Assembly: GCF_022397955.1 (NCBI RefSeq)
Contig: NZ_JAKEUQ010000010.1
Coordinates: forward strand, 855 to 64,854
From: Vibrio sp. Isolate32
Lineage (GTDB): Bacteria; Pseudomonadota; Gammaproteobacteria; Enterobacterales; Vibrionaceae
Reading direction: 5' to 3'
DNA: 64,000 nucleotides
Of the stretch, positions 1 through 9,101 are shown in pieces. The translations under genes and the position numbers were made by a program. Below the pieces are notes generated by a model. That model had not been told where the DNA came from and made no database searches. It saw only the letters and a list, made by a program, of their open reading frames with translations. The number at the start of each line of letters is the position of its first letter. Position 1 is the stretch's first letter.

Positions 1-250
1 CTGGGCAGTCTACGTGTGCGTAGTGGCGTGATGGAGTGTCGTACTCAACGTGAGAAGTAGCGATTGTGATACCGCGCTCACGCTCTTCTGGAGCGTTATC
101 GATAGATGCGAAATCTTTAGCAACACCACCGTACACTTTTGCAAGTGTAGTACAGATAGCAGCAGTTAGAGTTGTTTTACCGTGGTCAACGTGGCCGATA
201 GTACCAACGTTTACGTGCGGTTTCGTACGTTCAAATTTTTCTTTAGACAC
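1..250 (-). CDS. tuf: Elongation factor Tu, N-terminal part (cut by window start)
   Basis: EF-Tu carries aminoacyl-tRNA to the ribosome as a GTP complex. Only about the first 83 codons lie in the window; the rest runs off the left edge. The translation begins [20 protein letters not shown] and contains the P-loop GHVDHGKTT, the switch I region with ERERGITIA and the start of the DCPG motif. The start codon is GTG at 250: a strong Shine-Dalgarno run (complement of 257-265) lies 6 nt upstream, and the protein starts exactly where EF-Tu should. It follows fusA by about 150 bp and is the last gene of the str operon (rpsL-rpsG-fusA-tuf). Identity is certain; whether this is tufA or tufB of a duplicated pair follows only from the operon context, which suggests tufA. 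Confidence 0.97.
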   Translation of the reverse strand, partial: MSKEKFERTKPHVNVGTIGHVDHGKTTLTAAICTTLAKVYGGVAKDFASIDNAPEERERGITIATSHVEYDTPSRHYAHVDCP

Positions 251-397
251 AATCGTGTTCCTTCCTAGTTATGATTCGCCACGTTCATTATTGAGCGAGA
301 CGCGCCAGAAATTGCTATTTTATGCGCCAACTCCCGTTAGCGCAATATTTGGACGCATTAGATCTTTCAAAAAATGAAAAAAATGCCTTCCTTTTGT

Positions 398-2494
398 TTA
401 ACCACGCTCTGCAATGATTGCTTTTGCAACATTGTTAGGCACTTCAGCGTACTCACTAAACTCCATAGAGTAAGAAGCACGACCTTGTGTCGCAGAACGT
501 AAATCAGTTGAGTAACCGAACATGACAGACAACGGAACTTGTGCACGAATTATCTTCAGGCCAGCTGTCCCCTCGTCCATACCTTCGATGATGCCGCGAC
601 GACGGTTAATATCGCCAACAACGTCACCCATCCAGTCTTCTGGAGTAGTCACTTCAACTTTCATCATAGGCTCAAGCAGAACTGGTTGCGCTTCAAGTGC
701 ACCTGTTCTGAAAGCCATAGAGGCAGCGATTGTAAACGCCATCTCACTTGAATCTGTTTCATGGTAAGAACCATCATATAGTGTAGCTTTGATATCCAGA
801 ACTGGATAGCCAGCAAGCACACCATTGTTCATCTGCTCTTCAACGCCTTTAGCTACTGAAGCAATAAACTCTTTTGGTACTGTGCCATCGGCAATTTCAT
901 CCACGAAGACAAAGCCTTCACCAACTTCTGATGGCTCCAGTTTCAGCCATACATGACCGTACTGACCTTTACCACCGTGTTCACGGATAAATTTACCTTC
1001 CGCTTTCGCTGTACCACGAATTGTTTCACGGTAAGCCACTTGCGGGTTACCAACGTTGCAGTTCACGCTAAATTCGCGCTTCATACGGTCAACGATGATA
1101 TCTAAGTGTAATTCACCCATACCAGAAATCAGTGTCTGGCCTGTTTCGTCATCCATATCGACGCGGAACGATGGGTCTTCTGCTGCTAATTTACTTAGCG
1201 CGATAGTCATTTTATCTTGATCGGCTTGTGAGCTTGGCTCTACAACGATCTGAATAACTGGGTCTGGGAACTCCATGCGCTCTAGAACAATCTTATGGTT
1301 CTGGTCACACAAAGTTTCACCAGTGGTCACATCTTTTAGGCCGATAATAGCCGCGATGTCACCTGCTCGTACTTCTTTTACTTCTTCACGCTTATTTGAG
1401 TGCATTTGTACAATGCGACCTAAACGTTCACGTTGTTTCTTCACAGAGTTGTAAGCTGTTTTACCGCTTTCAATAACACCAGAGTAAACACGGATGAAAG
1501 TTAGAGTACCAACGAATGGGTCTGTTGCGATCTTGAATGCTAGCGCTGAGAACGGTTCTTTGTCGTCCGCGTGACGCTCTGCTTCATTCTCGTCTTCATC
1601 GATGCCCTTAATTGCAGGAACATCAACTGGAGAAGGAAGGAAATCAACCACTGCATCTAGAACAGCTTGTACACCTTTGTTTTTGAATGCACTACCACAA
1701 GTTGCTAGTACGATTTCATTGTTAAGGGTACGAGTACGAAGACCTTGTTTGATTTCAGCTTCTGTCAGTTCACCTTCTTCAAGGTACTTATCCATTAGCT
1801 CTTCAGAAGCTTCTGCCGCTGCTTCAACAAGTTCTGTACGATATTCTTCAGCCATTTCTTGCATGTCTGCTGGAATGTCTTCGTACGTAAAAGTCATGCC
1901 CTGGTCAGCTTCGTTCCAGTTGATTGCCTTCATCTTGATTAGATCGACAACACCTTGGAAGTTTTCTTCAGCACCAATGTTCAGTTGAATCGGAACAGGA
2001 GTCGCGCCTAGGCGGTCCTTGATCTGCTCGATAACGCGCAAGAAGTCTGCGCCAGTACGGTCCATTTTGTTAACGAAAACCATACGAGGAACTTGGTACT
2101 TATCAGCTTGACGCCAAACTGTCTCTGATTGAGGCTCAACACCAGATGAACCACAGAACACAACAACGGCACCATCAAGTACACGTAGAGAACGTTCTAC
2201 TTCGATAGTGAAGTCAACGTGTCCAGGAGTGTCGATGATGTTGATACGGTGATCTGGGAATTGCGCTTCCATACCACGCCAAAACGTAGTGGTTGCTGCT
2301 GAAGTGATCGTAATACCGCGCTCTTGCTCTTGCTCCATCCAGTCCATGGTTGCTGCACCATCGTGAACTTCGCCGATTTTGTGAGAAAGACCGGTATAGA
2401 ACAGAATACGTTCACTTGTGGTTGTTTTACCTGCATCTACGTGAGCAACGATACCAATGTTACGGTACTGCTCAATAGGAGTTTTACGAGCCAC
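398..2494 (-). CDS. fusA: Elongation factor G
   Basis: Translocation GTPase that moves tRNA-mRNA on the ribosome and, with RRF, recycles it. The 698 residues match the usual bacterial length. Domain I shows the P-loop AHVDAGKTT (about residues 17-25), the ERGIT switch I motif (58-62), DTPGH (88-92) and NKMD near 140. Domains II-V follow, with the domain IV stretch [13 protein letters not shown] that reaches into the decoding centre. It is the third gene of the str operon, 143 bp after rpsG; that gap holds strong hairpins listed separately. Vibrios often carry a second EF-G-like gene, but the str-operon position marks this as the primary fusA. Confidence 0.98.
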   Translation of the reverse strand: MARKTPIEQYRNIGIVAHVDAGKTTTSERILFYTGLSHKIGEVHDGAATMDWMEQEQERGITITSAATTTFWRGMEAQFPDHRINIIDTPGHVDFTIEVERSLRVLDGAVVVFCGSSGVEPQSETVWRQADKYQVPRMVFVNKMDRTGADFLRVIEQIKDRLGATPVPIQLNIGAEENFQGVVDLIKMKAINWNEADQGMTFTYEDIPADMQEMAEEYRTELVEAAAEASEELMDKYLEEGELTEAEIKQGLRTRTLNNEIVLATCGSAFKNKGVQAVLDAVVDFLPSPVDVPAIKGIDEDENEAERHADDKEPFSALAFKIATDPFVGTLTFIRVYSGVIESGKTAYNSVKKQRERLGRIVQMHSNKREEVKEVRAGDIAAIIGLKDVTTGETLCDQNHKIVLERMEFPDPVIQIVVEPSSQADQDKMTIALSKLAAEDPSFRVDMDDETGQTLISGMGELHLDIIVDRMKREFSVNCNVGNPQVAYRETIRGTAKAEGKFIREHGGKGQYGHVWLKLEPSEVGEGFVFVDEIADGTVPKEFIASVAKGVEEQMNNGVLAGYPVLDIKATLYDGSYHETDSSEMAFTIAASMAFRTGALEAQPVLLEPMMKVEVTTPEDWMGDVVGDINRRRGIIEGMDEGTAGLKIIRAQVPLSVMFGYSTDLRSATQGRASYSMEFSEYAEVPNNVAKAIIAERG

Positions 2495-2637
2495 GGTTGA
2501 ATCCTCTTATTAGAGACTTAGGGACTATTGCTATACCTAGGATTAAAAATTGCCAGCCCTAGAAATAGCAATAGTTCCTAGCATAAGCATAGGAACTAAA
2601 GAAGTGCTGCAAGGAACCTTGCAGCACTAAAAAGGTA
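2495..2637 (-). other. Structured rpsG-fusA intercistronic region
   Basis: This 143-bp gap inside the str operon is full of inverted repeats. Just after the rpsG stop lies a perfect 12-bp-arm hairpin with a 2-nt loop (2603-2628, arm AGTGCTGCAAGG). A second small one (TTCCTA/TAGGAA) lies at about 2574-2595. A third, long and imperfect, pairs GGGACTATTGCTAT near 2521 with its near-complement ending near 2580. No strong U-tract follows the 12-bp stem on the minus strand, so full termination is unlikely. Attenuation, RNA processing or mRNA protection that sets ribosomal protein versus EF-G/EF-Tu output is my inference. Confidence 0.6.
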
Positions 2638-3108
2638 TTACCAACGGTAATGTGCGAACGCTTTGTTTGCGTCAGCCATGCGGTGAACGTCTTCACGTTT
2701 CTTAACCGCAGTACCTTTGTTCTCAGACGCGTCTAGCATTTCAGCAGCTAGGCGTTGAGCCATAGATTTTTCACCACGCTTACGCGCAGCTTCAACTACC
2801 CAACGCATAGCAAGAGCGTTACGGCGAACCGGACGAACTTCTACAGGTACTTGGTAAGTTGAACCACCTACACGGCGAGATTTAACTTCTACCGCTGGGC
2901 GAACATTTTCAAGAGCTTCTTCAAATACAGCTAAGTGGTCTTTACCAGACTTCTCAGCCATTGCATCTAGTGCAGTGTAAACAATTTTCTCTGCAGTAGA
3001 TTTCTTTCCGTCAACCATTAGGATGTTAACGAATTTTGCCAGCAGTTCAGATTTGAACTTTGGATCTGGAAGGATCTTACGCTGACCTATTACGCGACGA
3101 CGTGGCAT
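2638..3108 (-). CDS. rpsG: 30S ribosomal protein S7
   Basis: S7 nucleates assembly of the 30S head by binding the 3' domain of 16S rRNA and contacts E-site tRNA. The protein has 156 residues, typical of the family, starting [18 protein letters not shown]. It shows the conserved [16 protein letters not shown] helix region and the [14 protein letters not shown] beta-hairpin. It lies between rpsL (107-bp gap) and fusA (143-bp gap). In E. coli, S7 represses its own operon by binding the rpsL-rpsG intercistronic RNA; the 107-bp gap here (3109-3215) is the corresponding candidate site, but I could not derive a convincing 16S-mimic fold by eye. Confidence 0.98.
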   Translation of the reverse strand: MPRRRVIGQRKILPDPKFKSELLAKFVNILMVDGKKSTAEKIVYTALDAMAEKSGKDHLAVFEEALENVRPAVEVKSRRVGGSTYQVPVEVRPVRRNALAMRWVVEAARKRGEKSMAQRLAAEMLDASENKGTAVKKREDVHRMADANKAFAHYRW

Positions 3109-3215
3109 GGATATTCTCCGTTGTCTTCTTCAGGTTTTTTCCAAAACTTTTCAGAATAATAAATAAAATAGTGTTTGGCCTTACTTAACGATTTCTTTTT
3201 AAAAAAGAGAATCAA

Positions 3216-3593
<378 letters not shown>

Positions 3594-3671
3594 CTAGCTC
3601 CTGAAATTTACTTGAAAGTAAGCTTTGTGAAAAATCTATCCCTAACTACATGTCGCAATTAGGGACGCAAA

Positions 3672-3700
3672 ATTCTATTCAGCAGTGGGATGTGTGTCAA
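3672..3700 (-). promoter_or_regulatory. Sigma70 promoter of the str operon
   Basis: On the minus strand, TTGACA (complement of 3695-3700) and TAGAAT (complement of 3672-3677) are separated by exactly 17 bp. This is a near-consensus sigma70 promoter about 82 bp upstream of the rpsL start. It sits between the tusB stop (3773) and rpsL, so the ribosomal protein genes can be strongly transcribed independently of the yheO-tus genes upstream. Confidence 0.85.
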
Positions 3701-3772
3701 GAAATATACAGATCTTTTTTAGCCGTCTGGAGCTCAGGATGGTCTAGTTTTGACCAAACCGATAGAGCATAG

Positions 3773-4048
3773 CTACCAAGTGACTGATTTGTCGTTTAAA
3801 ACTGTCAATTCAACAAAGCCATCAAAGCCTACTTGTGTGATGACTTCAGAGGCCAGTTTTTGTAGGCCGCGACTCTTTAGATCGGGTTTTAATACTGACA
3901 CATACTCAACTGCACTGATTTGAGTGAATAACTCATGATTTGGAAGGCAAACATACACTGCATCTTCAACTAACAAGAACTGATCTTGTGGTTGAGAGTA
4001 GATAAGTGCAAGCTTGAGTTTATCCGCTGTTTTAACAATATGAAGCAT
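3773..4048 (-). CDS. tusB: Sulfurtransferase complex subunit TusB
   Basis: Subunit of the TusBCD heterohexamer, which relays persulfide sulfur from TusA to TusE for 2-thiolation of U34 in Lys, Glu and Gln tRNAs. I start it at the internal ATG giving MLHIVKTADKLKLAL (91 residues), because TusB proteins begin with this MLHI(V/I) stretch and the 11 extra upstream codons overlap tusC. It ends in the typical short C-terminus with a terminal Trp. It follows tusC after 8 bp in the order yheO-tusD-tusC-tusB and precedes the str operon promoter. Confidence 0.9.
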   Translation of the reverse strand: MLHIVKTADKLKLALIYSQPQDQFLLVEDAVYVCLPNHELFTQISAVEYVSVLKPDLKSRGLQKLASEVITQVGFDGFVELTVLNDKSVTW

Positions 4049-4056
4049 AGCGATTC

Positions 4057-4413
4057 CTAGAAAGTCAGTATCTGTTGGCACTGAGCTAACGTCTGCGCTA
4101 ACTCATCGACTTCAGCGACGGTAACATCAATCAACAAGTCATCAGCTGAAAGGCCAAACTGATTCAGGCTTCGCTGACATACGTAAACCTGTTCGATGTC
4201 GTACAAATCCATCAGCTTAAACGCCGAAATGTAGTCACGTGAAAGTGTCTGTTCAGGCTGTTGTGCTTTAAGAAGCTGAGTCACACCATCGCCGACAAAA
4301 AATACCACGATGTCTTCACTATAAGCCGACGCAGCTAATAATGCGTCTAACCCTTCCCTACCCGCAGCGGTAGTATGCGGAAAGCTATTAAATACAAAAG
4401 CTAATTTTCTCAA
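4057..4413 (-). CDS. tusC: Sulfurtransferase complex subunit TusC
   Basis: DsrF-like subunit of the TusBCD sulfur relay for tRNA 2-thiouridine formation. It has 118 residues, matching the family, starting [29 protein letters not shown], the characteristic TusC N-terminus. Its start overlaps the tusD stop by 4 bp (ATGA type), indicating translational coupling, and tusB follows after 8 bp. Confidence 0.93.
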   Translation of the reverse strand: MRKLAFVFNSFPHTTAAGREGLDALLAASAYSEDIVVFFVGDGVTQLLKAQQPEQTLSRDYISAFKLMDLYDIEQVYVCQRSLNQFGLSADDLLIDVTVAEVDELAQTLAQCQQILTF

Positions 4414-4799
4414 AACTGTACCACTCTGTCTTGCGTGAGTAGCGCTTCGGATAGGCTACCTAAACCAGCCTGTGTGAATCCAGAAGCTAAGTTAGAGCCA
4501 CTAAGCTGATGCTGCTCTGCTTCTTCAGAGCTGATTATGCCACGTCTTAGTGCCGCCGCAACACAGGTCTCAAGACTCACATTATGTTCATTTGCCAATT
4601 CCTGCCAAGCAGCAGCCAAATCAAACTCATCATTAGCAGGCACAGTAAGGTCAGAACCGTTACTTACGCCGTCTTGATAAAAGAATACACTGTGGAGTTT
4701 GTGGCCCTGTTGAAGCAGAGCCACGGCAAACTGGTAAGCACTTCTTGCTGACTGTGAACCATAGAGAGGCTCATTAACTAGGAGTGTATAGCTTAACAA
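4410..4799 (-). CDS. tusD: Sulfurtransferase complex subunit TusD
   Basis: DsrE-like, catalytic subunit of TusBCD. The sulfur-carrying cysteine is visible in the [12 protein letters not shown] motif (Cys79, corresponding to Cys78 in E. coli). It has 129 residues, starting [22 protein letters not shown]. It overlaps the 3' end of the yheO-like gene by 7 bp and the tusC start by 4 bp, so the yheO-tusDCB genes are very probably co-transcribed. Confidence 0.93.
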   Translation of the reverse strand: MLSYTLLVNEPLYGSQSARSAYQFAVALLQQGHKLHSVFFYQDGVSNGSDLTVPANDEFDLAAAWQELANEHNVSLETCVAAALRRGIISSEEAEQHQLSGSNLASGFTQAGLGSLSEALLTQDRVVQF

Positions 4800-5518
4800 C
4801 CCTCTTCATCCTCTGTTTTACGCTGACGGATATATAGGTACACGGTGTGCTTAGAAATATTCAATCGCTCAGCAACACGGTTAATCGCATCTTTGATATC
4901 GAAAATACCTTTGTCGTACAACTCCATCACGATTTGACGGTTCTTGGTATTGTTCGATACTGACTTATCTGCATTGATCTCTTCAATGGTGCGCTCAACT
5001 GTTTGGTCAACAAGCTCTTCAACGTCACTGGCGAAGTTAACCGATGATGCAGCTTCGTCTGCATCTTGTGTCGGCATGAAAGATTGCAGCACTTGTGAGA
5101 AAGGCGCATCCAGGTTCACGTTAATACACAGCAGACCTATCACTCGGTCTTCACCGTTGCGGATAGCAACAGTAATCGACTTCATCAATACTCCGCCTTT
5201 AGCGCGAGTGAAGTATGAACGTGAGAAGTTGCGCTTAGAACCTTCAATATCTTTTAGCATCTTCAATGCAAGATCGGTGATCGGCGAACCAACCTGACGA
5301 CCTGTATTTTCTCCGTTGGCAATTTTAATCGCAGAAGTATTGAGGTCTTCTAAAGAGTGCAAAACGATTTCACAAAACGGGCCAATAAGGCTCGCGATGC
5401 CATCAACAACGGCCTCATAAGATCTTAGAATGATTTTATCGTGTTCACTGAATGGCATAACGTGGACTGATTCCATTTCAAGTAACACATCTGCATTGAC
5501 TGTTTCTGTAGTAGTCAC
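4793..5518 (-). CDS. YheO-family helix-turn-helix regulator
   Basis: Putative transcriptional regulator of 241 residues. The N-terminal half (about 25-145) is a YheO/PAS-like sensor region ([25 protein letters not shown]). The C-terminus (about 195-235) is a DNA-binding helix-turn-helix ([35 protein letters not shown]). Its ligand and targets are not known to me. It overlaps tusD, as in enterobacteria where yheO precedes tusDCB, hinting at a link to sulfur relay or tRNA modification that is only contextual. A terminator for fkpA lies just upstream of it (5653-5682). Confidence 0.85.
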   Translation of the reverse strand: MTTTETVNADVLLEMESVHVMPFSEHDKIILRSYEAVVDGIASLIGPFCEIVLHSLEDLNTSAIKIANGENTGRQVGSPITDLALKMLKDIEGSKRNFSRSYFTRAKGGVLMKSITVAIRNGEDRVIGLLCINVNLDAPFSQVLQSFMPTQDADEAASSVNFASDVEELVDQTVERTIEEINADKSVSNNTKNRQIVMELYDKGIFDIKDAINRVAERLNISKHTVYLYIRQRKTEDEEGC

Positions 5519-5652
5519 TTATTCCTTACCTTCGTGTGAAAAATCAACAAATTTATGTAAGTTTATCAGAAAATTTTAATTGCACACCTAGCTAACATTG
5601 CAACTAGTGATTTAGAACAAGTTTAAAAATCAAATACTCACCTTCAAATCAT

Positions 5653-5682
5653 AAAAAAAGCCTAACTTAAAGTTAGGCTTTT
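5653..5682 (-). terminator. Rho-independent terminator of fkpA
   Basis: An 11-bp stem (arm AAAAGCCTAAC, loop of 5) at 5656-5682 is followed on the minus strand by a run of T. It lies 41 bp after the fkpA stop and upstream of the yheO-like gene. Confidence 0.85.
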
Positions 5683-5723
5683 CATTCAATCAACGTATTT
5701 TAGTACGAGGCTTTTAACCGATA

Positions 5724-6500
5724 TTACTGTGCAGGTGCAGCTTCAGCGTTATCGATGTTTAGTAGTTCTACTTCGAATACTAGCGTTGAGTTAGCTGGAA
5801 TAGTCGGTGTGTCTTGCTCACCGTATGCTAGCTCTGGCGGGATAACGAACTTGTACTTAGAACCAACTTGCATCAGTTGTACGCCTTCAGTCCAGCCTGG
5901 GATTACGCGGTTTAGTGGGAATGTTGCTGGTTCGCCACGATCGTAAGAGCTATCGAACTGAGTGCCGTCTGTTAGCGTGCCTTTGTAGTGTACTTGAACG
6001 GTATCAGTGTCTTTTGGAGACGCGCCTTCACCAGCTGTCATTACTTGGTAAAGTAGACCAGATTCAGTCTGTTTTACGCCTTCAGTTTTAGCGAACTCAG
6101 CGCGGAAGTCATCACCCGCTTTTTTCACTGCTGCTGATTTTTCAGCCGCTTGTGCTTGCATCGTTTCTGCAACACGCTTATCTAGAGCTTCAAGAGCTGC
6201 GCGAGTTTCTTCTTCGTTCAGTGCAGTTTTCTCTGCGAATACATCTTCAATACCTTGAAGAACCATATCTTTGTCTAGGTTAATACCTAGCTCGCTTGGC
6301 TTATCAATGCTTGTGCTTAGGTAGTTAGCGAAAGATACACCGATTGCGTATGCCGCTTTGTCATCTTCTGTTTTAAAGTTTACTGCTTCAACTTTAACTT
6401 CTTCTACCTGTGGAGCTTCTGCCTTTGGTTCTTCTTTCTGACAACCAACTGCTAGCATAACCGTTGCGGCAAGCAGTGATACTTTTAAAACTGATTTCAT
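5724..6500 (-). CDS. fkpA: FKBP-type peptidyl-prolyl cis-trans isomerase FkpA
   Basis: Periplasmic folding factor combining an N-terminal dimerisation/chaperone domain (about 45-135, starting [19 protein letters not shown]) and a C-terminal FKBP domain (about 150-245; [19 protein letters not shown], then [17 protein letters not shown]). I start it at 6500 ([12 protein letters not shown], 258 residues) because GGAGA lies 6 nt upstream, whereas the upstream ATG overlaps that Shine-Dalgarno site. The leader ends LAVGC at Cys20, followed by Gln, which looks like a lipoprotein signal. E. coli FkpA is a soluble periplasmic protein, so this version may be anchored to the outer membrane. It is divergent from the WD40 lipoprotein gene. 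Confidence 0.93.
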   Translation of the reverse strand: MKSVLKVSLLAATVMLAVGCQKEEPKAEAPQVEEVKVEAVNFKTEDDKAAYAIGVSFANYLSTSIDKPSELGINLDKDMVLQGIEDVFAEKTALNEEETRAALEALDKRVAETMQAQAAEKSAAVKKAGDDFRAEFAKTEGVKQTESGLLYQVMTAGEGASPKDTDTVQVHYKGTLTDGTQFDSSYDRGEPATFPLNRVIPGWTEGVQLMQVGSKYKFVIPPELAYGEQDTPTIPANSTLVFEVELLNIDNAEAAPAQ

Positions 6501-6631
6501 TGAATTCTCCAATTAATGGCCAAGCCATTGGTTATTGTGCACAAATCTAATGATTAGATTGGTGTGAATACGTTAGTTATAACAATATACTAGTCATATG
6601 TCTTTCGACACAAACCGGATTATTAGATGTG

Positions 6632-7609
6632 ATGCGAATATTTTTCCACTCATTGCTATGTACAATTGTCATCACCTTGTTAAATGGATGTTTTTTCTTC
6701 CAAGATGATGAGCAGCGTTGGGATATTGAGCCCAATGGTGCCACCAGCTTTGCCCTTAGCAGAGATGGACGCTTCGCCCTGCTCTACTCTCAGCAAAAAC
6801 ACCTACTACTTTGGGACCTTGCCGAAAACAAAGAGCTAGCTCAACTCGGCCCACAAGATCAATTAGAAAACCAAGTATCGCGTATCCGTATCTCGGACAA
6901 TGGCCGCTTTGCCATTACCGCAAGCCAGATGAACTTCGCCGTTTGGGACCTATCTTGGACACAAGCTGAAGGGCTATGGTCTATCTCCGATGGCTTAATT
7001 CGCGATGTCGATATATCTAGCAATGGTGAAAAAGTATTGCTTGGCCTTTCTAATGGTAAAGCCATCTATGTGGACTTAGTCACCGGACGCCGTCTGGAGT
7101 TCCTCGCTCACCGAGAAAAAGTTAATTCCGTGTCCCTTTCTTCCAATGGTCACTACGCATTATCAGGTGGCAACGACTATAAAGCCTACCTGTGGGATAC
7201 CGAGTCGGGCTTGGTGCTGCGCACTTTTGAGCATGAACAAAGAGTAGTACGAGTAGCGCTACAACGTGATGGTGAACTGGCTTTTACCTCTGATGGCGGC
7301 AATCAAGCGATGATCTGGGACCTTGAAACAGGTGAGCCTCAGGCACAACTACAAAGCTGGTCTCGACAATTGATTTTCTCGAGTGCTCGTTTTTCTGATG
7401 ACGGCAGTATGTTGGTGACGGGCACGCCATCCAGCCAAGTGAGTGTGTGGAATACTCAAGATGGCAAACGAATTTCTCGCCACGATGCTGAGCCACTAAA
7501 AGATGCTCGCCCTCCTCGCGCGGTAGTGTATGATGCAGCCTTTGATGATAAGAGCCGTGTGATATCGGGCACCTCTGCGGGCATAGCCCAAGCTTGGAAT
7601 GTGGATTAA
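6632..7609 (+). CDS. WD40-repeat lipoprotein of unknown function
   Basis: A 325-residue protein with a lipoprotein leader (MRIFFHSLLCTIVITLLNGC, lipobox LNGC at Cys20) followed by a chain of WD40-type repeats. Blades recur about every 40 residues with endings LLLWDL, FAVWDL, YVDLV, AYLWDT, AMIWDL, VSVWNT and AQAWNV, so roughly seven blades filling the whole protein, consistent with one beta-propeller. It is expected to be membrane-anchored and periplasm-facing, perhaps an interaction scaffold; I know no assigned function. A GTG lies directly before the chosen ATG. slyX follows after 5 bp and fkpA is divergent upstream. Confidence 0.85.
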   Translation: MRIFFHSLLCTIVITLLNGCFFFQDDEQRWDIEPNGATSFALSRDGRFALLYSQQKHLLLWDLAENKELAQLGPQDQLENQVSRIRISDNGRFAITASQMNFAVWDLSWTQAEGLWSISDGLIRDVDISSNGEKVLLGLSNGKAIYVDLVTGRRLEFLAHREKVNSVSLSSNGHYALSGGNDYKAYLWDTESGLVLRTFEHEQRVVRVALQRDGELAFTSDGGNQAMIWDLETGEPQAQLQSWSRQLIFSSARFSDDGSMLVTGTPSSQVSVWNTQDGKRISRHDAEPLKDARPPRAVVYDAAFDDKSRVISGTSAGIAQAWNVD

Positions 7610-7614
7610 GAACG

Positions 7615-7842
7615 ATGACAGAAAAGCGAGTTGAACAACTAGAAAGCCGCGTGAATGACTTAGAATGTCAGCTAGCTTTCCAAGAGCAAACCATTGAAGA
7701 ACTCAATGAAGCGCTTAGCCAACAACAGATGTTGATCACTAAGATGCAAGACCAAATGAAATATGTAGTGGGTAAAGTGAAGAACATTGATGGTTCGAAC
7801 TTAGCTGACGCATCTGAAGAGACGCCACCACCACATTACTAA
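7615..7842 (+). CDS. slyX: SlyX family protein
   Basis: Small coiled-coil protein of 75 residues, starting MTEKRVEQLESRVNDLECQLAFQEQTIEELN. Heptad-patterned Leu/Ile/Val run through residues 5-55 and the tail ends ETPPPHY, typical of SlyX. The function is unknown; the name comes from proximity to slyD. I use the internal ATG at 7615 because it lies 5 bp after the WD40 gene stop and gives the family N-terminus. Confidence 0.9.
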   Translation: MTEKRVEQLESRVNDLECQLAFQEQTIEELNEALSQQQMLITKMQDQMKYVVGKVKNIDGSNLADASEETPPPHY

Positions 7843-7885
7843 TGTGCGTTGACAATGAGCTGCGGCTTGTTGGTCTGGTTGAAAA

Positions 7886-7920
7886 ACAAAAGGCGACAGA
7901 GAATATCTGTCGCCTTTTGT
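7886..7920. terminator. Bidirectional terminator between slyX and the isoaspartyl peptidase gene
   Basis: A perfect 15-bp stem (arm ACAAAAGGCGACAGA) with a 5-nt loop sits between two convergent genes. A-rich and T-rich flanks allow it to serve both strands. Confidence 0.85.
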
Positions 7921-7957
7921 GTATCTGATTGGGAATTTGAGTTAAACCGGAGCTTGG

Positions 7958-8899
7958 CTAGTCATCGGCATAGATCTTAACTTCCACTCGTCCTTCAGTA
8001 TCAACGCTAGCGCGGTACATGCCGGAACTGTTCATACCAAAATGAATATCACCTTGGCCATCAATCGCTATCAAACCACCTTCGCCGCCCATGGTTTTCA
8101 ATTCACCTTGGATGATATGTTCACATGCAGTATGAACGTCTTCTTTAAGATAACGCATGCGCGCAGCCACATCACTGGCAACCATTTTTCTTAAGAAGAA
8201 CTCACCCATGCCTGTGGTAGAAACCGCAACATTACCATTCTCAGCAATAGTGCCCGCACCAATGATTGGTGAATCACCGACTCGGCCATACTTCTTGTTT
8301 GTCACACCACCAGTACTGGTCGCTGCCGCCAAGTTGCCCGCTTGGTCTAATGCCACAGCGCCAACCGTGCCGTATTTTTTGTCATCATGGTATTTCGCTT
8401 CAGACAGAGCAAATATGCCTTTCTCTTTCATCGATTGAAGCTGGTCGTAACGGCGCTCAGTGAAGAAGTAGTCTTGCTCGGTAAAGGTATAGCCATGTTC
8501 AAAGGCAAACTTCTCGGCCCCTTCTCCAATCAACAATACATGATCGCTCTTCAGCATCACATCGCGAGCTAATTCGATCGGGTTTTTAATGTGGCGAACA
8601 CCAGCAATGGCACCCGCATCCATTTCACGACCGTGCATCACAGACGCATCCATCTCAACAAACTCATCATGCGTAAGAACGGAGCCCTTACCCGCATTGA
8701 AGTGCGGGCTGTCTTCCATCACTTTAACCGATGTCACCACCGCATCCAAAGCATCGCCACCCGACTGCAATACTTGATAGCCAGCCAAAACCGACTTTTC
8801 CAAAGCCTCGGTAATGCCCGCTTTTAGCTCATCACTCATTTGCTCTCGCAAGATGGTGCCAGCACCACCATGAATAGCAATTGAAAAAGGTTGCGACAT
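7958..8899 (-). CDS. iaaA: Isoaspartyl peptidase / L-asparaginase (Ntn hydrolase)
   Basis: Plant-type asparaginase family (asparaginase 2) enzyme that hydrolyses isoaspartyl dipeptides and asparagine. It matures by self-cleavage before a Thr nucleophile, visible in KKYGTVGAVALDQAGNLAAATSTGG, with the glycine-rich substrate loop after it. The N-terminus starts MSQPFSIAIHGGAGTI; I use the ATG at 8899 (313 residues) because 40 extra upstream codons have no family similarity. Conserved NAGKGSVLTHDEFVEMDASVM is present. It is a single gene between slyX (convergent) and slyD (same strand, behind a terminator). The assignment to IaaA rather than another asparaginase-2 member is by family. Confidence 0.88.
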   Translation of the reverse strand: MSQPFSIAIHGGAGTILREQMSDELKAGITEALEKSVLAGYQVLQSGGDALDAVVTSVKVMEDSPHFNAGKGSVLTHDEFVEMDASVMHGREMDAGAIAGVRHIKNPIELARDVMLKSDHVLLIGEGAEKFAFEHGYTFTEQDYFFTERRYDQLQSMKEKGIFALSEAKYHDDKKYGTVGAVALDQAGNLAAATSTGGVTNKKYGRVGDSPIIGAGTIAENGNVAVSTTGMGEFFLRKMVASDVAARMRYLKEDVHTACEHIIQGELKTMGGEGGLIAIDGQGDIHFGMNSSGMYRASVDTEGRVEVKIYADD

Positions 8900-9043
8900 G
8901 TAAACTCTCCACTGACGTCTTCTATAATGCTGTGCTATCAATACCACATCCATGATTCGATGTCTGATAACGAAAACCAAACTTTTTGCGAATACATATA
9001 GCCGTAAACGAAAAGCCAAATCAAAAGGCTTGGTGCCAATACG

Positions 9044-9069
9044 AAAAAAGCCTCCATTATGGAGGCTTT
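9044..9069 (-). terminator. Terminator of slyD
   Basis: A 10-bp stem (AAAGCCTCCA) with a 3-nt loop is followed on the minus strand by six T residues, about 33 bp after the slyD stop. Confidence 0.85.
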
Positions 9070-9101
9070 CAAGATTCTTAATCTAAACCGTTAATTCGGA
9101 A

